Origin: Sorangium cellulosum
GTDB lineage: Bacteria > Myxococcota_A > Polyangia > Polyangiales > Polyangiaceae
Assembly: GCA_020720045.1 (NCBI GenBank)
Contig: DYPH01000049.1
Coordinates: forward strand, 1 to 38,858
Direction: 5' to 3'
Length of the DNA stretch: 38,858 nt
The notes beneath the pieces are model-generated. The model did not search any database, had not been told where the DNA came from, and worked only from the letters and a program-made list of their open reading frames with translations. The position numbers and the translations under genes are program-made. How positions within the stretch are numbered: the first letter of the stretch is position 1; every line of letters begins with the position of its first letter. Positions 25,948 through 34,202 of the stretch are shown here, piece after piece.

Positions 25948-27507
25948 CCAGGCGTCTCAAGGCCGGCTTGTCGATCTTCCCGGCGCCGGTGCGTGGAAGC
26001 GTGGAAAGTACATGGAACTGCTTCGGCACCTTGTAGCGGGCGAGGTGCCCCCGGCAGTAGTCGGTCAGCGCCGCTGAGACGTCGCCGAGCGCTGCCAGCT
26101 CCGGGCGCCCCGCGACAAACGCAGCACCGACTTCGCCCCACTTTTCGTCGGCAACAGCGACGACGGCCGCCTCGGCGATCGCCGGGTGCGCGAGCAGGAT
26201 CGTCTCGATTTCTAACGGGAAAATGTTCTCCCCGCCGGAGATGTACATTTCCTTCTTCCGGCCGACGATGCGGTGGCAGCCGTCGGGTTCGCAGATCGCA
26301 AGGTCGCCGGTCTTGAGCCAGCGGGTGCCGAAAGAATCAGTGCAGAATGCAGCTTCTGTCTCCGCGGGGCGTCCGTCGTAGCCGCCGAAGAGATGCAGGC
26401 CGCTGACCCAGAGTTCGCCCGGTTCCCCTCGCGGCGCTTCGCTGCCGTCGTCGCGGGAGATGCGCGTGCGGATGCCAAAGAGGGGGAAGCCGACGGCGCC
26501 GCGCCGGTGGGGGAGGGGGACCTCCTCGGCGGCCATGTCGAAGGTGTTGGGGCCGGCTTCGGTGAGCCCATAGCCGTTCCGGAGGAGGAGCCCGCGCGCC
26601 GCGTAGCGGGCATAGAGCGGCTCCGGGCAGGGGGCGCCACCGCTGACGATTCGCCGGAGGTTTCCGAAGTCGGTCGTCGCAAAGGCAGGATTTTCTGCGA
26701 GATCGTGAAACATCGTTGGGACGCCAAACAAATGGGTCACCGCCCTGTTTCCGATCAACGCCAGTACCTGGGCCGCCTCAAAACCGCGCACGAGCACCGT
26801 CGCGCCGCCGCAAGCGACCATCGCCGTCGTGTAGACGAAGAGACCGCCGACGTGGAAAAGCGGCGCGGCGACGAGGGCACGCGCGTCTCGCCCGAGGCTC
26901 CACGAGGTCGCCGTTTGCACGGCGTTGGCCCACGCTTGGCGGTAGGGGATCAATGCCCCTTTCGGCGTTCCGGTGCTCCCCCCGTGTAGCAAATCACCCA
27001 CGGATCTTCTGGCGAAAGATCAGGAAACGGCGGGCACGCGGCGGTTTCGTGGCGGGCGTCTTCGAGGAGATCTCGAAGATCGATGCGTGGGATTGTGCCG
27101 GAAATATGTGAATATTCTGAGCGCTTGGTCAGGCTTGCCTGCCCGAGCTCCGCGCATGTCTCGTTGGTGACAAGCACGCGCGGCGCTTTGCTGGCGGCGA
27201 GGATCTCTCCGAGTTCGGAAGCCGACAACCGCATGTTTAGCGTTTGAAGGACGGCGCCTAGCTTGTTTGAAGCGAAGAGCAGATCCAGGTAACCGGAGTG
27301 GTTCTTCGCGAGCACGGCGATGCGATCGCCGCGGCCGACTCCATGGCGCGCCGCGAGGTGGGCGGCGAGCCGTTCGACGCGTGCATTCCACACGCGATAG
27401 GTGCTTGCCTGCCCGCCTTCGCATGCGTCGGGTTCATCATGCGCGATGAGCCCGATCGCCTCGGGCGCCGTCGCCGCCCGCGTGGCGAGCCAGTCGAGGG
27501 CACTCAC
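25925..27507 (-). pseudogene. AMP-dependent acyl-CoA ligase broken by a one-base frameshift
   Basis: Translation from a GTG at 27507 gives the N-terminal part (MSALDWLATRAATAPEAIG, then PWVICYTGG) and leaves frame inside the ATP-binding loop. A second frame continues GGSTGTPKGALIPYRQAW to the stop at 25925, with GYGLTEAGP, WLKTGDLA and GRKKEMYISGGENIFP. Adding one base to the six-C run at 26978-26983 (G run on the coding strand) restores YTGGSTGTPKG and a continuous protein of about 527 residues. The start overlaps the phaC stop by four bases (GTGA). It is probably a sequencing error, a phase-variable tract or recent inactivation; the rest of the sequence shows no decay. An intact enzyme would form acyl-CoA from carboxylic acids. 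Confidence 0.8.
25939..25954. terminator. Short hairpin at convergent gene ends
   Basis: CGCCTG-TAAC-CAGGCG forms a 6-bp stem. The loop holds the TAA stop of the beta-lactamase-like gene, and the whole stem lies near the end of the convergent ligase gene (stop 25925). It is weak and has no T-run, but is the only hairpin at this convergent boundary. Confidence 0.25.
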
Positions 27508-28565
27508 TCGGCGAGCGCGGGGCGCACCGGCGTCGCGTCTGCCTCAAGGACCGGCGTCGAGCGATCGACCCAGAACTTGAGGAGCTTCGGCCAGAGCTTC
27601 GTCGTCGCCGACTTCGACACGACCGCGCCGACGTGGCTGCCCGAGAGGTGGAGCCACTCCTTGTCGGTTGCGCTGATTTCGTCGACGAGGGCGCGCGCCC
27701 CTTTCCACGGGACGATGTGATCGTGTTCGAAGGTGACGACGTGGGTTGGGCACTTCACGTCGGAGAGATGGATGCGCTTTCCACTCAATTCGAAGGTGCC
27801 ACGAATGAGCGCGTCGTTCTGGTACAAGTCCTCGATATACCGCGTAAAACAGGCGCCTGGGAACGACACGCTGTCGTTGCCCCAGGTCTCCAACGCGAGG
27901 AACCCTTCGAAGGACTCGTCGTCCCACTGGCGGTCGAGGACGTGGACCGCCTTTGAAAGATCGAGGGTCGGCCGAAGCATCTTGAAGGTCGCGTGGAGGA
28001 GCTGCCAGGGGACGTTCCCAAGGCCGTCGGCGATCGCCTTCGGCTTGAGGGTGGTGACGTTCGTCCACTTGGAGAGGAGGCCGTCGTCCGAGAAGACGAT
28101 CGGCGTCGCCAGCGCCGTCAGCGTGAGGACCTTCTCCGGGCGGAGCGCTGTGTGGCAGACGGCCATCGTCCCGCCGAGGCAGTAGCCGAGGACGTGGATC
28201 TTCTCGACGCCCGCCGTCGCCGCCGTCTTCTTGATGGCGCGCCCGACGTAGCGATCAAAGATCGTGTCGAGCGAGAGGTAGCGATCCTCGTCCCCCGGCG
28301 TCCCCCAATCGATGCAGTACACATCGAAGCCCTGGAGGCAAAGCCACTCGGCAAAGCTCTTCCCCGGCAGGAGGTCGAGGACGTAGTGGCGATTGATGAG
28401 CGACGGCACAAGCAGGACGGGCTCCGTGTATTTTACAACGGCGCCCGGTACCTGATACCGAAGCAATTTCCACTTGTTCTCTTCATGAACGACGACGTGC
28501 GGCGTCGTTCCGACCGGCGGCAGCTTTCGAAACGGGAGTTCAAGGACTCGCTTCAGGCCACGCAT
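27504..28565 (-). CDS. phaC: PHA synthase, class III-type catalytic subunit
   Basis: PhaC polymerises hydroxyacyl-CoA into polyhydroxyalkanoate granules. The protein has 353 residues from the ATG at 28565, the length of class III PhaC (about 355) and much shorter than class I or II (about 560-590). The lipase-like box is GYCLGG with catalytic Cys129; Asp282 lies in FEHDHIVPW and His311 in GSHVGAV. LLVPSLINRHYVLDLLPG and FDVYCIDWGTPGDEDRYLS are strongly family-typical. The ATG overlaps the stop of the acyl-CoA synthetase gene (TGATG), and its stop overlaps the next ligase start. Class III enzymes need a PhaE (or PhaR-type) partner; the small coiled-coil protein two genes upstream is the candidate. 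Confidence 0.93.
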   Translation of the reverse strand: MRGLKRVLELPFRKLPPVGTTPHVVVHEENKWKLLRYQVPGAVVKYTEPVLLVPSLINRHYVLDLLPGKSFAEWLCLQGFDVYCIDWGTPGDEDRYLSLDTIFDRYVGRAIKKTAATAGVEKIHVLGYCLGGTMAVCHTALRPEKVLTLTALATPIVFSDDGLLSKWTNVTTLKPKAIADGLGNVPWQLLHATFKMLRPTLDLSKAVHVLDRQWDDESFEGFLALETWGNDSVSFPGACFTRYIEDLYQNDALIRGTFELSGKRIHLSDVKCPTHVVTFEHDHIVPWKGARALVDEISATDKEWLHLSGSHVGAVVSKSATTKLWPKLLKFWVDRSTPVLEADATPVRPALAE

Positions 28566-30319
28566 CAGCCGGCTCCCCGCATGTCGATGTAGAGGTTCAC
28601 GAAGGTCTCTTTGAACTTCGCGTAGACCTGCTTGCGACGCACCTTGAGGGTCGCGGTGAGCTCGCCCCCTTCGACGGTGAGCGGCTTTTCGACGAGCGCC
28701 CACTTCTTGATCGATTCGTAGCTCGCAAGCTTCTCATTCACACGCGCGACGACGCCTTCGAGAGCCGCCTTCAAATCGGCCGATTCAAGGCTGCCGAACT
28801 GGGCGACCGCGTTTTCGACATTCGGCCAAATCCCGGCGACGAGGAACTTTTCGCCGTCGCCGTAGACGACCGCATGGGCGACGAGCGGCTCGTCTTGGAA
28901 GCGCTGCTCGATGTTTGCCGGGGGGACGTTCTTCCCGCCGGCCGTCACGAGGATGTCCTTCTTGCGGTCGACGATCTTGAGGAAGCCGTCTTCGGTCCAC
29001 TCGCCGACATCGCCGGTCTTTAGCCAGCCGTCCTCGGTGAAGGCCTCTTTCGAGGCGACCGGATCCTTGTGGTAGCCGCGGAAGATGTTCGGCCCCTTGG
29101 CGAGGATCTCGCCGTCCTCGGCGAGCTGGATCGTCACCGAGGGGATCGGCTTGCCGACGGTGTCGAAGCGGTGGGCTTTGTGGGTATTGAAGGTCAGCGT
29201 CGGCGAGGCCTCCGTGAGCCCGTAGCCTTCAATGATCAGGAGACCATTCGCTTTGAAGAATTCCTTCACTTCCCGTTTGAGGCCGGCGCCGCCGGAGAGG
29301 CAAAACCGGAGCCGCCCACCGGTGACTTCTCCGAGCTTCGCCTGTTGCTCTTCGGGGGTCGGCTCGGTGCCGTCGGCCTTCGGAGCCTTCGCGAGCGTGG
29401 CGAACTTCTCCCAGAGGGAGGGGACGCTCATGAAGACGTGGGGGCGCACCTCCGTGAGCTTCGGGAGGACATTCTTGACGTCGACGAGGTAGGTCTCGAA
29501 GCCGAGCGTGTTCCCGAGGCAGGCTTCGCCGAAGCCGAAAATATGGCTCATCGGGAGCCACAGGAGGTCGACGTCCCCTTCGCTGACGAGGGGGCCGTTG
29601 CACTCGAGCCAGTCGCGCCCGTTCGTGCCGACGTTGTTGTGCGTAAGCGGAACTCCCTTGGGATTTCCAGAGGTTCCGCTCGTGTAGAGCATCACCGCGT
29701 CGTCGTCGAGGGAGACGGAGTTCATCCGGGTCTCAAAGGCGCTTCCATCGGCGGCGTGGAGCTTCGCCCCCTCTTCCATCAATGCGGAAAACGGCACGAT
29801 AGCGGCGGCGAGCGCTTCCGCCGACGGGACCTTCACGCCGCGGGCGGTGAGCGCCTCGACCGCCTTTTCGACGGAGAGCTTCGCGCCGAGGAGGACGATC
29901 GTCTTGAGGGGGCCGGACGTGTCCCAGCTCTCGAGGGCGCGCTCCAGGAGCGCCTGTCCGTCGACGAAGAGGGCGACGGCGTCGCTGTGGGAGAGCACGT
30001 AGCTCGCCTGCTCGACGGTGCTTGCAGGATACACGGGAACCATCACACCGCCGACCGCCTGGATGCCGAGCGCCGACGAAATCCACTCGACGCGGTTCGC
30101 CGCGAAGATGGCGGCGCGATCGCCACGGGCGAGGCCCCGCTTGGCGAGGACGAGGCCAACAGCTCGAATTTGCTCAGCAAATGCGTTCCAGGTTACCGTG
30201 TCCCACGTTCCGGGCCCGCGGTCGATGTAGAAGCGGACGGCGTCGCCGCGAACGGGCAGCTGATCGAAGACGGCGCGGGGGGCGATGCGAAGTTCTTGGT
30301 AGGCGGCGAAGTCGATCAC
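28565..30319 (-). CDS. Long-chain acyl-CoA synthetase (FadD15-like)
   Basis: The protein has 584 residues from a GTG at 30319 and belongs to the AMP-forming ligase family. It activates fatty acids to acyl-CoA with ATP. The ATP loop is YTSGTSGNPKG at 212-222, followed by GYGLTEASPTLTFN, then WLKTGDVGEWTEDGFLKIVDRKKD and the catalytic-Lys region ETFVNLYIDMRG area at the end. The overall layout (IFAANRVEWISSALGIQAVG, then VPVYPASTVEQASYVLSHS) is that of long-chain, FadD15/FAA-like enzymes. It overlaps the small upstream gene by four bases (GTGA) and phaC by one, so it should supply acyl-CoA for the PHA pathway, presumably after partial beta-oxidation by enzymes encoded elsewhere. Confidence 0.92.
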   Translation of the reverse strand: MIDFAAYQELRIAPRAVFDQLPVRGDAVRFYIDRGPGTWDTVTWNAFAEQIRAVGLVLAKRGLARGDRAAIFAANRVEWISSALGIQAVGGVMVPVYPASTVEQASYVLSHSDAVALFVDGQALLERALESWDTSGPLKTIVLLGAKLSVEKAVEALTARGVKVPSAEALAAAIVPFSALMEEGAKLHAADGSAFETRMNSVSLDDDAVMLYTSGTSGNPKGVPLTHNNVGTNGRDWLECNGPLVSEGDVDLLWLPMSHIFGFGEACLGNTLGFETYLVDVKNVLPKLTEVRPHVFMSVPSLWEKFATLAKAPKADGTEPTPEEQQAKLGEVTGGRLRFCLSGGAGLKREVKEFFKANGLLIIEGYGLTEASPTLTFNTHKAHRFDTVGKPIPSVTIQLAEDGEILAKGPNIFRGYHKDPVASKEAFTEDGWLKTGDVGEWTEDGFLKIVDRKKDILVTAGGKNVPPANIEQRFQDEPLVAHAVVYGDGEKFLVAGIWPNVENAVAQFGSLESADLKAALEGVVARVNEKLASYESIKKWALVEKPLTVEGGELTATLKVRRKQVYAKFKETFVNLYIDMRGAG

Positions 30320-30636
30320 GGCTGGTCTCCTTGGGTCGTGCGCGCCGCCGTGGCGTCGTCGAGCTTCTCCTCGAGGTCGACGATGCGGCTGTTGAGTTCG
30401 TTGAGCAGGTGGAGCGTCCGCTCCTGGTCGTTCTTTGTGGCGAGGCCGAGCGTACCGAGGGCCCCCTCGCGGAGGCGGTTGAAGCGGCGGAAGCCCTTGG
30501 CGGCCGACGTGACGAGCTGGGCGGCCGGCTCCAGGATCAATGGGTTGCGGAGCGCCCCTTCCAGTGCCTCCGAGACCTTTCCGTCCCAGCGATCAAACCG
30601 CTTTTTAAATCCGTCCCAAAGGGCCATCGCCTTCAT
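30316..30636 (-). CDS. Small coiled-coil protein, candidate PHA synthase partner or phasin
   Basis: The protein has 106 residues from the ATG at 30636, with GAGGAG six bases upstream; a GTG three bases earlier is also possible. It is amphipathic-helical throughout: LWDGFKKRFDRWDGKVSEAL, LILEPAAQLVTSAAKGFRRF, then a C-terminal coiled coil (NDQERTLHLLNELNSRIVDL, EEKLDDA). The segment LGTLGLATKNDQERTLHLL resembles the C-terminal 'L-P-T-x-x-D' plus coiled coil of PhaE, PhaR-type subunits and phasins. Those partners are usually 180-360 residues, so this would be a minimal version. It is coupled to the acyl-CoA synthetase by a four-base overlap and leads the phaC genes. Function is inferred from position and helix pattern. 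Confidence 0.6.
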   Translation of the reverse strand: MKAMALWDGFKKRFDRWDGKVSEALEGALRNPLILEPAAQLVTSAAKGFRRFNRLREGALGTLGLATKNDQERTLHLLNELNSRIVDLEEKLDDATAARTTQGDQP

Positions 30637-30686
30637 CACTCACTCCTCGTCGTCCGTTGCGTGCGTTCTCAGATTCGTCGAAAATT

Positions 30687-31562
30687 CTACGGCGCGAGCC
30701 CGAGGCGTCGAAGCTCCGCCGCCTCCGAGAAGTCCGGGTTGGTGTCGCCCGTCTTCGCTACGGCGCGCGCGACCTCGCCGTAGCACTCGGAAATATATTG
30801 AATTTGACGGGTCGTCGTCGCGACACCGGCCGCCGGCGTGACGACCGCCGTCGTGCGGATCGCATGCGCTTCGGTGAACGTCAAATCGGGGAGGATCAAG
30901 CGTCCAAGCGCGACGTCTTCCGAGCTGTAGGTGTCTTTCCCCGCGTAGGGCTGCCCAGCGACGACGCCGTTCCGGATCGTCCCTTCGACGTTCCATTTGG
31001 CGCCCGGGGCGAGCGGAAACGGGAATACGCGAATGGGGGTTTCGTAGAGAAGGAGCGTTTGACCATTCGCCGGCTTCTCCTCTGCGGAGACGATCCCGTG
31101 GAGGTACAGACCGTCGTCGGCGATGTGATAGACAGCGTCCAGGGTACCGGCGGCATCGAAGGGGGTCGCGAAGGTCGCGCCGCCCGCCTTGCTTGCGTAC
31201 CAAAGGCCGTCCAATTTCTTGGCGGCGACTTTGAAGCTCCGATCATCCTTGTAAGAGTCGCCGAAGTCCCAGGTGCGCGCGCCGGTGTCGGCGACGGTGC
31301 CGCTTGCGTTCACCGCGCGGGTCGTCCCCGAGGGGTTCACCAGGAACTGGGCGACGGCGCCGAAGGTCGGGGCCATCTCGCTCGCCTCCAGCTTTCCATC
31401 ACGGTTGGGGAGGCAGGTGATCTCCGTGCTCGGCGACTCGTAGGGGGAGTAATTCGGGACGTAGGAGAGGTTGTCGCCGCAGGCGGTGGCGAAGGTCGCG
31501 AGGGCAGCGGTTCCGGCGAGCACGGGGAGTACGCGGGCGAGAATCAAAGGGAGTTTGCGCAT
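30687..31562 (-). CDS. Lipoprotein, paralogue of the 34199-35221 lipoprotein
   Basis: The protein has 291 residues from the ATG at 31562 (MRKLPLILARVLPVLAG), with GAGG about 11 bases upstream; a longer frame to 31613 lacks a signal at its end. The signal peptide ends FATACG, with Cys28 as the likely lipidation site. The mature part is beta-rich: TWDFGDSYKDDRSFKV, GLYLHGIVSAEE, then QIQYISECYGEVARAVAKTG and a final AAELRRLGL. The same end pattern (YVAECYGVVAAVASKD, AAEVRRLSL) occurs in the lipoprotein three genes upstream, so they are paralogues. I do not recognise the family. It lies 25 bases after the barrel gene and 50 bases before the PHA genes. Confidence 0.75.
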   Translation of the reverse strand: MRKLPLILARVLPVLAGTAALATFATACGDNLSYVPNYSPYESPSTEITCLPNRDGKLEASEMAPTFGAVAQFLVNPSGTTRAVNASGTVADTGARTWDFGDSYKDDRSFKVAAKKLDGLWYASKAGGATFATPFDAAGTLDAVYHIADDGLYLHGIVSAEEKPANGQTLLLYETPIRVFPFPLAPGAKWNVEGTIRNGVVAGQPYAGKDTYSSEDVALGRLILPDLTFTEAHAIRTTAVVTPAAGVATTTRQIQYISECYGEVARAVAKTGDTNPDFSEAAELRRLGLAP

Positions 31563-31587
31563 GATTTTCTGGGCCTCAATGCTCGGT

Positions 31588-33192
31588 TCAAAAGGCGAAA
31601 ACGGCGCGAACACGCGCGAGCTGCGCCGGCTTGGCCGGAAGCGCTAGAGTCGGGTTGTCGAGGCCGCTGAGCGGAAAGAGAACCGCGTAATCAAAGGCGA
31701 GAAGGAGCCCGTCGCGCGAATGGTAGACGAGGCTCGGATCGATCTCGACGCCGAGGGGCGATTTACCACCGGGGGTAGAACTCGCGTAGTTGGCTGCGCT
31801 ATACACGCCGAAAACCTGAGTCTCCAAGCGGCCTTGTGCGTTCTTGAAGACGTCGAAGCGGAAGTGGGGGCGCACATAGACCGCGTCGGTGACCGTCCCG
31901 ATGATCTCGCGGAAGAGGATCCGGTCGATGCGGTAGTCGGAGTGGAAGCGGAAGTTGTTCGCCGTCGTGTCGTAGGGGGGATTCGCCTGGGCGCCGTCGA
32001 GGTCGCCGGCCCGGGGCGCCTTCTGGGTGGTGCCCGGGTAGGCGCCGAAGCCGGGGGCGCGGTCGCCGCTGGCGTAGCCAAAGTCGAGGCCGACGCCGGC
32101 GATGTCGTCGGGGTCGCCGTACTCGCTCTCGACGGCGAGACCGAGCTGCTTCGAGGTGATCGGATCCCGGAGTTCGAGGCCGGGCAGCAGGGAGGCCTGG
32201 CCGATCTTCGCGTAAAGAGAAGCGATTTCCCCTTCGACGCGGAAGTGCTTGCCGATGATGCGCAACCAACCGTCGACGGCGGTCGCGGAAAAATCGCGCC
32301 CGGTGACCTGCGTCGGCCCGATCGGCGTCGCCGACGTGCCGGGGAGGTAGGCGGCCGGCACATCGCGGTTTTGCCAGCGCTGGGAGAAGTAGCCACCATA
32401 ATCAATGGTGATTTTGTCGGCCTTCTTGCGACGAGCAATCGTCTTTGGGCTGTGCCACTTCATCGCGGCGAGCGTGAGGGTCGGCGTGTTTGCCGAGGGG
32501 GAAAGGCCGATGGAGCGCTGGCCGTCCTTGCGGAGGGGCCCCTGGACCGTCGATGAAAGATCGAACGCTGCCGCGAAGATATGGCCGACGGCCGGTGCTG
32601 CGAAGGCGACGCGATCGACGGCGTCGCCGGAATCGCAGTCCGAGCAGTCGCCGCCGTTGGCGAGCATGCCGAGGCCCCATTGGTTGCCCATGCGGCCGAC
32701 GGCGAGGAGACCAAACGGCGTTGAGGCCTCCGCCCAAGCGCGTTTGACGCGGAAGGCGCGGCCATTGTTGGAGCCATTGGCCGGCAATTGAGTCGACGTC
32801 GTTGAGGGGACGCCCTGCGCCTCGGAGCCCCATTGAAGGTTATCGAGGACGTCGATGCGGCTCTTCACCGCGATGCCGCCGAACGGGGCATAGACGGCGA
32901 CGTCGGTCCGGAAGCGGGTGTCGGCGTGGAGGAGCGTCTGCCCCTTTACGTTGTCGACGGGGACCGGAAAGAGGAGCTGGCCGGAGGGGGTCGGCCCGCG
33001 GTCGAGATCGAGGTTCACGAGCGCCTCGCCGCGGGTGCGGAAGGAGCCGGTGAGGACGACGGTCGTCTTCTCGCGCGGGGTAATATCCTGGCCGACGTCG
33101 GTAAACCCGGTGGCGTGGGCTCCCGTGGAGAATGCACCTAGTGCGGCGATGCCACTCGCGAAGGCGAGGAGGCTGCGATGGGCGCCCCTCAC
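31588..33192 (-). CDS. Outer-membrane beta-barrel protein
   Basis: The protein has 534 residues from a GTG at 33192. A signal peptide (MRGAHRSLLAFASGIAALGA, ending GAHATGF) is followed by many alternating amphipathic strands, for example FRVEGEIASLYAKIG and AVYVRPHFRFDVFKNAQGR, and a final aromatic residue in RVRAVFAF. This is typical of an outer-membrane barrel. A Cys pair cluster (GGDCSDCDSGDA) lies in a predicted loop. I associate this kind of roughly 500-residue barrel with myxobacteria (possibly the family named TIGR04551), but without a known substrate. The start overlaps the hydrolase stop by four bases (GTGA). In this setting it could import lipid or anchor the neighbouring lipoproteins. 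Confidence 0.78.
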   Translation of the reverse strand: MRGAHRSLLAFASGIAALGAFSTGAHATGFTDVGQDITPREKTTVVLTGSFRTRGEALVNLDLDRGPTPSGQLLFPVPVDNVKGQTLLHADTRFRTDVAVYAPFGGIAVKSRIDVLDNLQWGSEAQGVPSTTSTQLPANGSNNGRAFRVKRAWAEASTPFGLLAVGRMGNQWGLGMLANGGDCSDCDSGDAVDRVAFAAPAVGHIFAAAFDLSSTVQGPLRKDGQRSIGLSPSANTPTLTLAAMKWHSPKTIARRKKADKITIDYGGYFSQRWQNRDVPAAYLPGTSATPIGPTQVTGRDFSATAVDGWLRIIGKHFRVEGEIASLYAKIGQASLLPGLELRDPITSKQLGLAVESEYGDPDDIAGVGLDFGYASGDRAPGFGAYPGTTQKAPRAGDLDGAQANPPYDTTANNFRFHSDYRIDRILFREIIGTVTDAVYVRPHFRFDVFKNAQGRLETQVFGVYSAANYASSTPGGKSPLGVEIDPSLVYHSRDGLLLAFDYAVLFPLSGLDNPTLALPAKPAQLARVRAVFAF

Positions 33193-34202
33193 GGTGCCTC
33201 CGTCTTCGTCGCCGGCTTTGTGGTCGTCTTCCCGGTCAGCGCGGCGGTCGCCGCCTCCGAGAGCATCGGCTCTCCGTCGAGGAAGGCGAGGAGATCTGCC
33301 GTCGATTCCGCCGCCGCTTCAATCATCGGAAAGTGGCCGCAGCGCGGGTACACCTTCATGCGCGCATTCGGCAATTCCCGCGAGAGCTGCTCGCCGAAGT
33401 GGAGCAGGGTGACTTCGTCTTCGCGCCCCCAGAGGAGCATCGTCGGCTGCTTGATCGTCCGGTATTTGTCTTGGAATTCCGAGAATCGCTGGCCCCGAGT
33501 CGCGGCGAGTGCGGCAGCGATGGTGCCTGGGCGCTCCAAAGAACGCTCAACGGCGGTCATCATTTGGTCGGTGATGTAGCGTTCCTGGTCGAAGAAGGCG
33601 AAGGAGATACGCTCATCGACATTTTCCTTGTAATAGGCATTGAAGAGCGCTTCGCCGAGCCCCGGCGTGCGTGCCCAGAGGAAGAAGCTCGGGAGCTGCT
33701 CCTCGTAGACCCATGCATCATACAGGGCGATTTTCGAGACGCGCTCGGGGGCGGCGAGGGCCATCGAGAGGACGACGGACGAGCCCCAGGAATGGCCGAC
33801 GACGGACGCCTTCTCGATGCCGCGTGCCTTCATCAGCGCGAGGACGATCTTCGCTTCTGCGGCGGGCGAGTAGTCGCCTTCCGGGCGGTCGCTCCAGCCG
33901 AAGCCTTTGAGATCCATCGATAAAACGCGGTGCTTCTTTGCGAGCGTCGGCGTCACAGCGAGCCAGTTCTCGAGGCTCGACGCGAAGCCGTGCACAAGGA
34001 CGACCGGCGCAGGATCGTCCTGGGGACCGGTGTCTTCGTAGCGGATACGTGCCCCCTCGACCTGGAGGTAAGTGGCCGTCTTCGGCTCGCCGGCCATCGC
34101 GCCGCGGTGGTAGCCGTCACAGCCGGTTCCGAAGAGGAGTGCGCCGGCAACAAATGCCGTTTTTGCAAGCGCGACGCTGAATTCTTTCACCGAAGCATTC
34201 AC
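33189..34202 (-). CDS. Alpha/beta hydrolase lipoprotein
   Basis: The protein has 337 residues from a GTG at 34202 that overlaps the upstream stop (GTGA). The signal peptide has a lipobox (LLFGTGC, Cys28), so the enzyme is probably anchored in the envelope. The fold is the classical MhpC-like alpha/beta hydrolase: VLVHGFASSLENW (oxyanion), GHSWGSS with nucleophile Ser138, an acid in LWGREDEVT (Asp262) and His290 in PRCGHFPMIE. A Thr/Lys-rich tail (TGKTTTKPATKTEAP) follows. The substrate is unknown: ester, lactone or polymer-derived oligomer. Its position between two lipoproteins and a barrel, upstream of fatty-acid activation and PHA genes, suggests an esterase that releases acids for import. 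Confidence 0.85.
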   Translation of the reverse strand: MNASVKEFSVALAKTAFVAGALLFGTGCDGYHRGAMAGEPKTATYLQVEGARIRYEDTGPQDDPAPVVLVHGFASSLENWLAVTPTLAKKHRVLSMDLKGFGWSDRPEGDYSPAAEAKIVLALMKARGIEKASVVGHSWGSSVVLSMALAAPERVSKIALYDAWVYEEQLPSFFLWARTPGLGEALFNAYYKENVDERISFAFFDQERYITDQMMTAVERSLERPGTIAAALAATRGQRFSEFQDKYRTIKQPTMLLWGREDEVTLLHFGEQLSRELPNARMKVYPRCGHFPMIEAAAESTADLLAFLDGEPMLSEAATAALTGKTTTKPATKTEAP

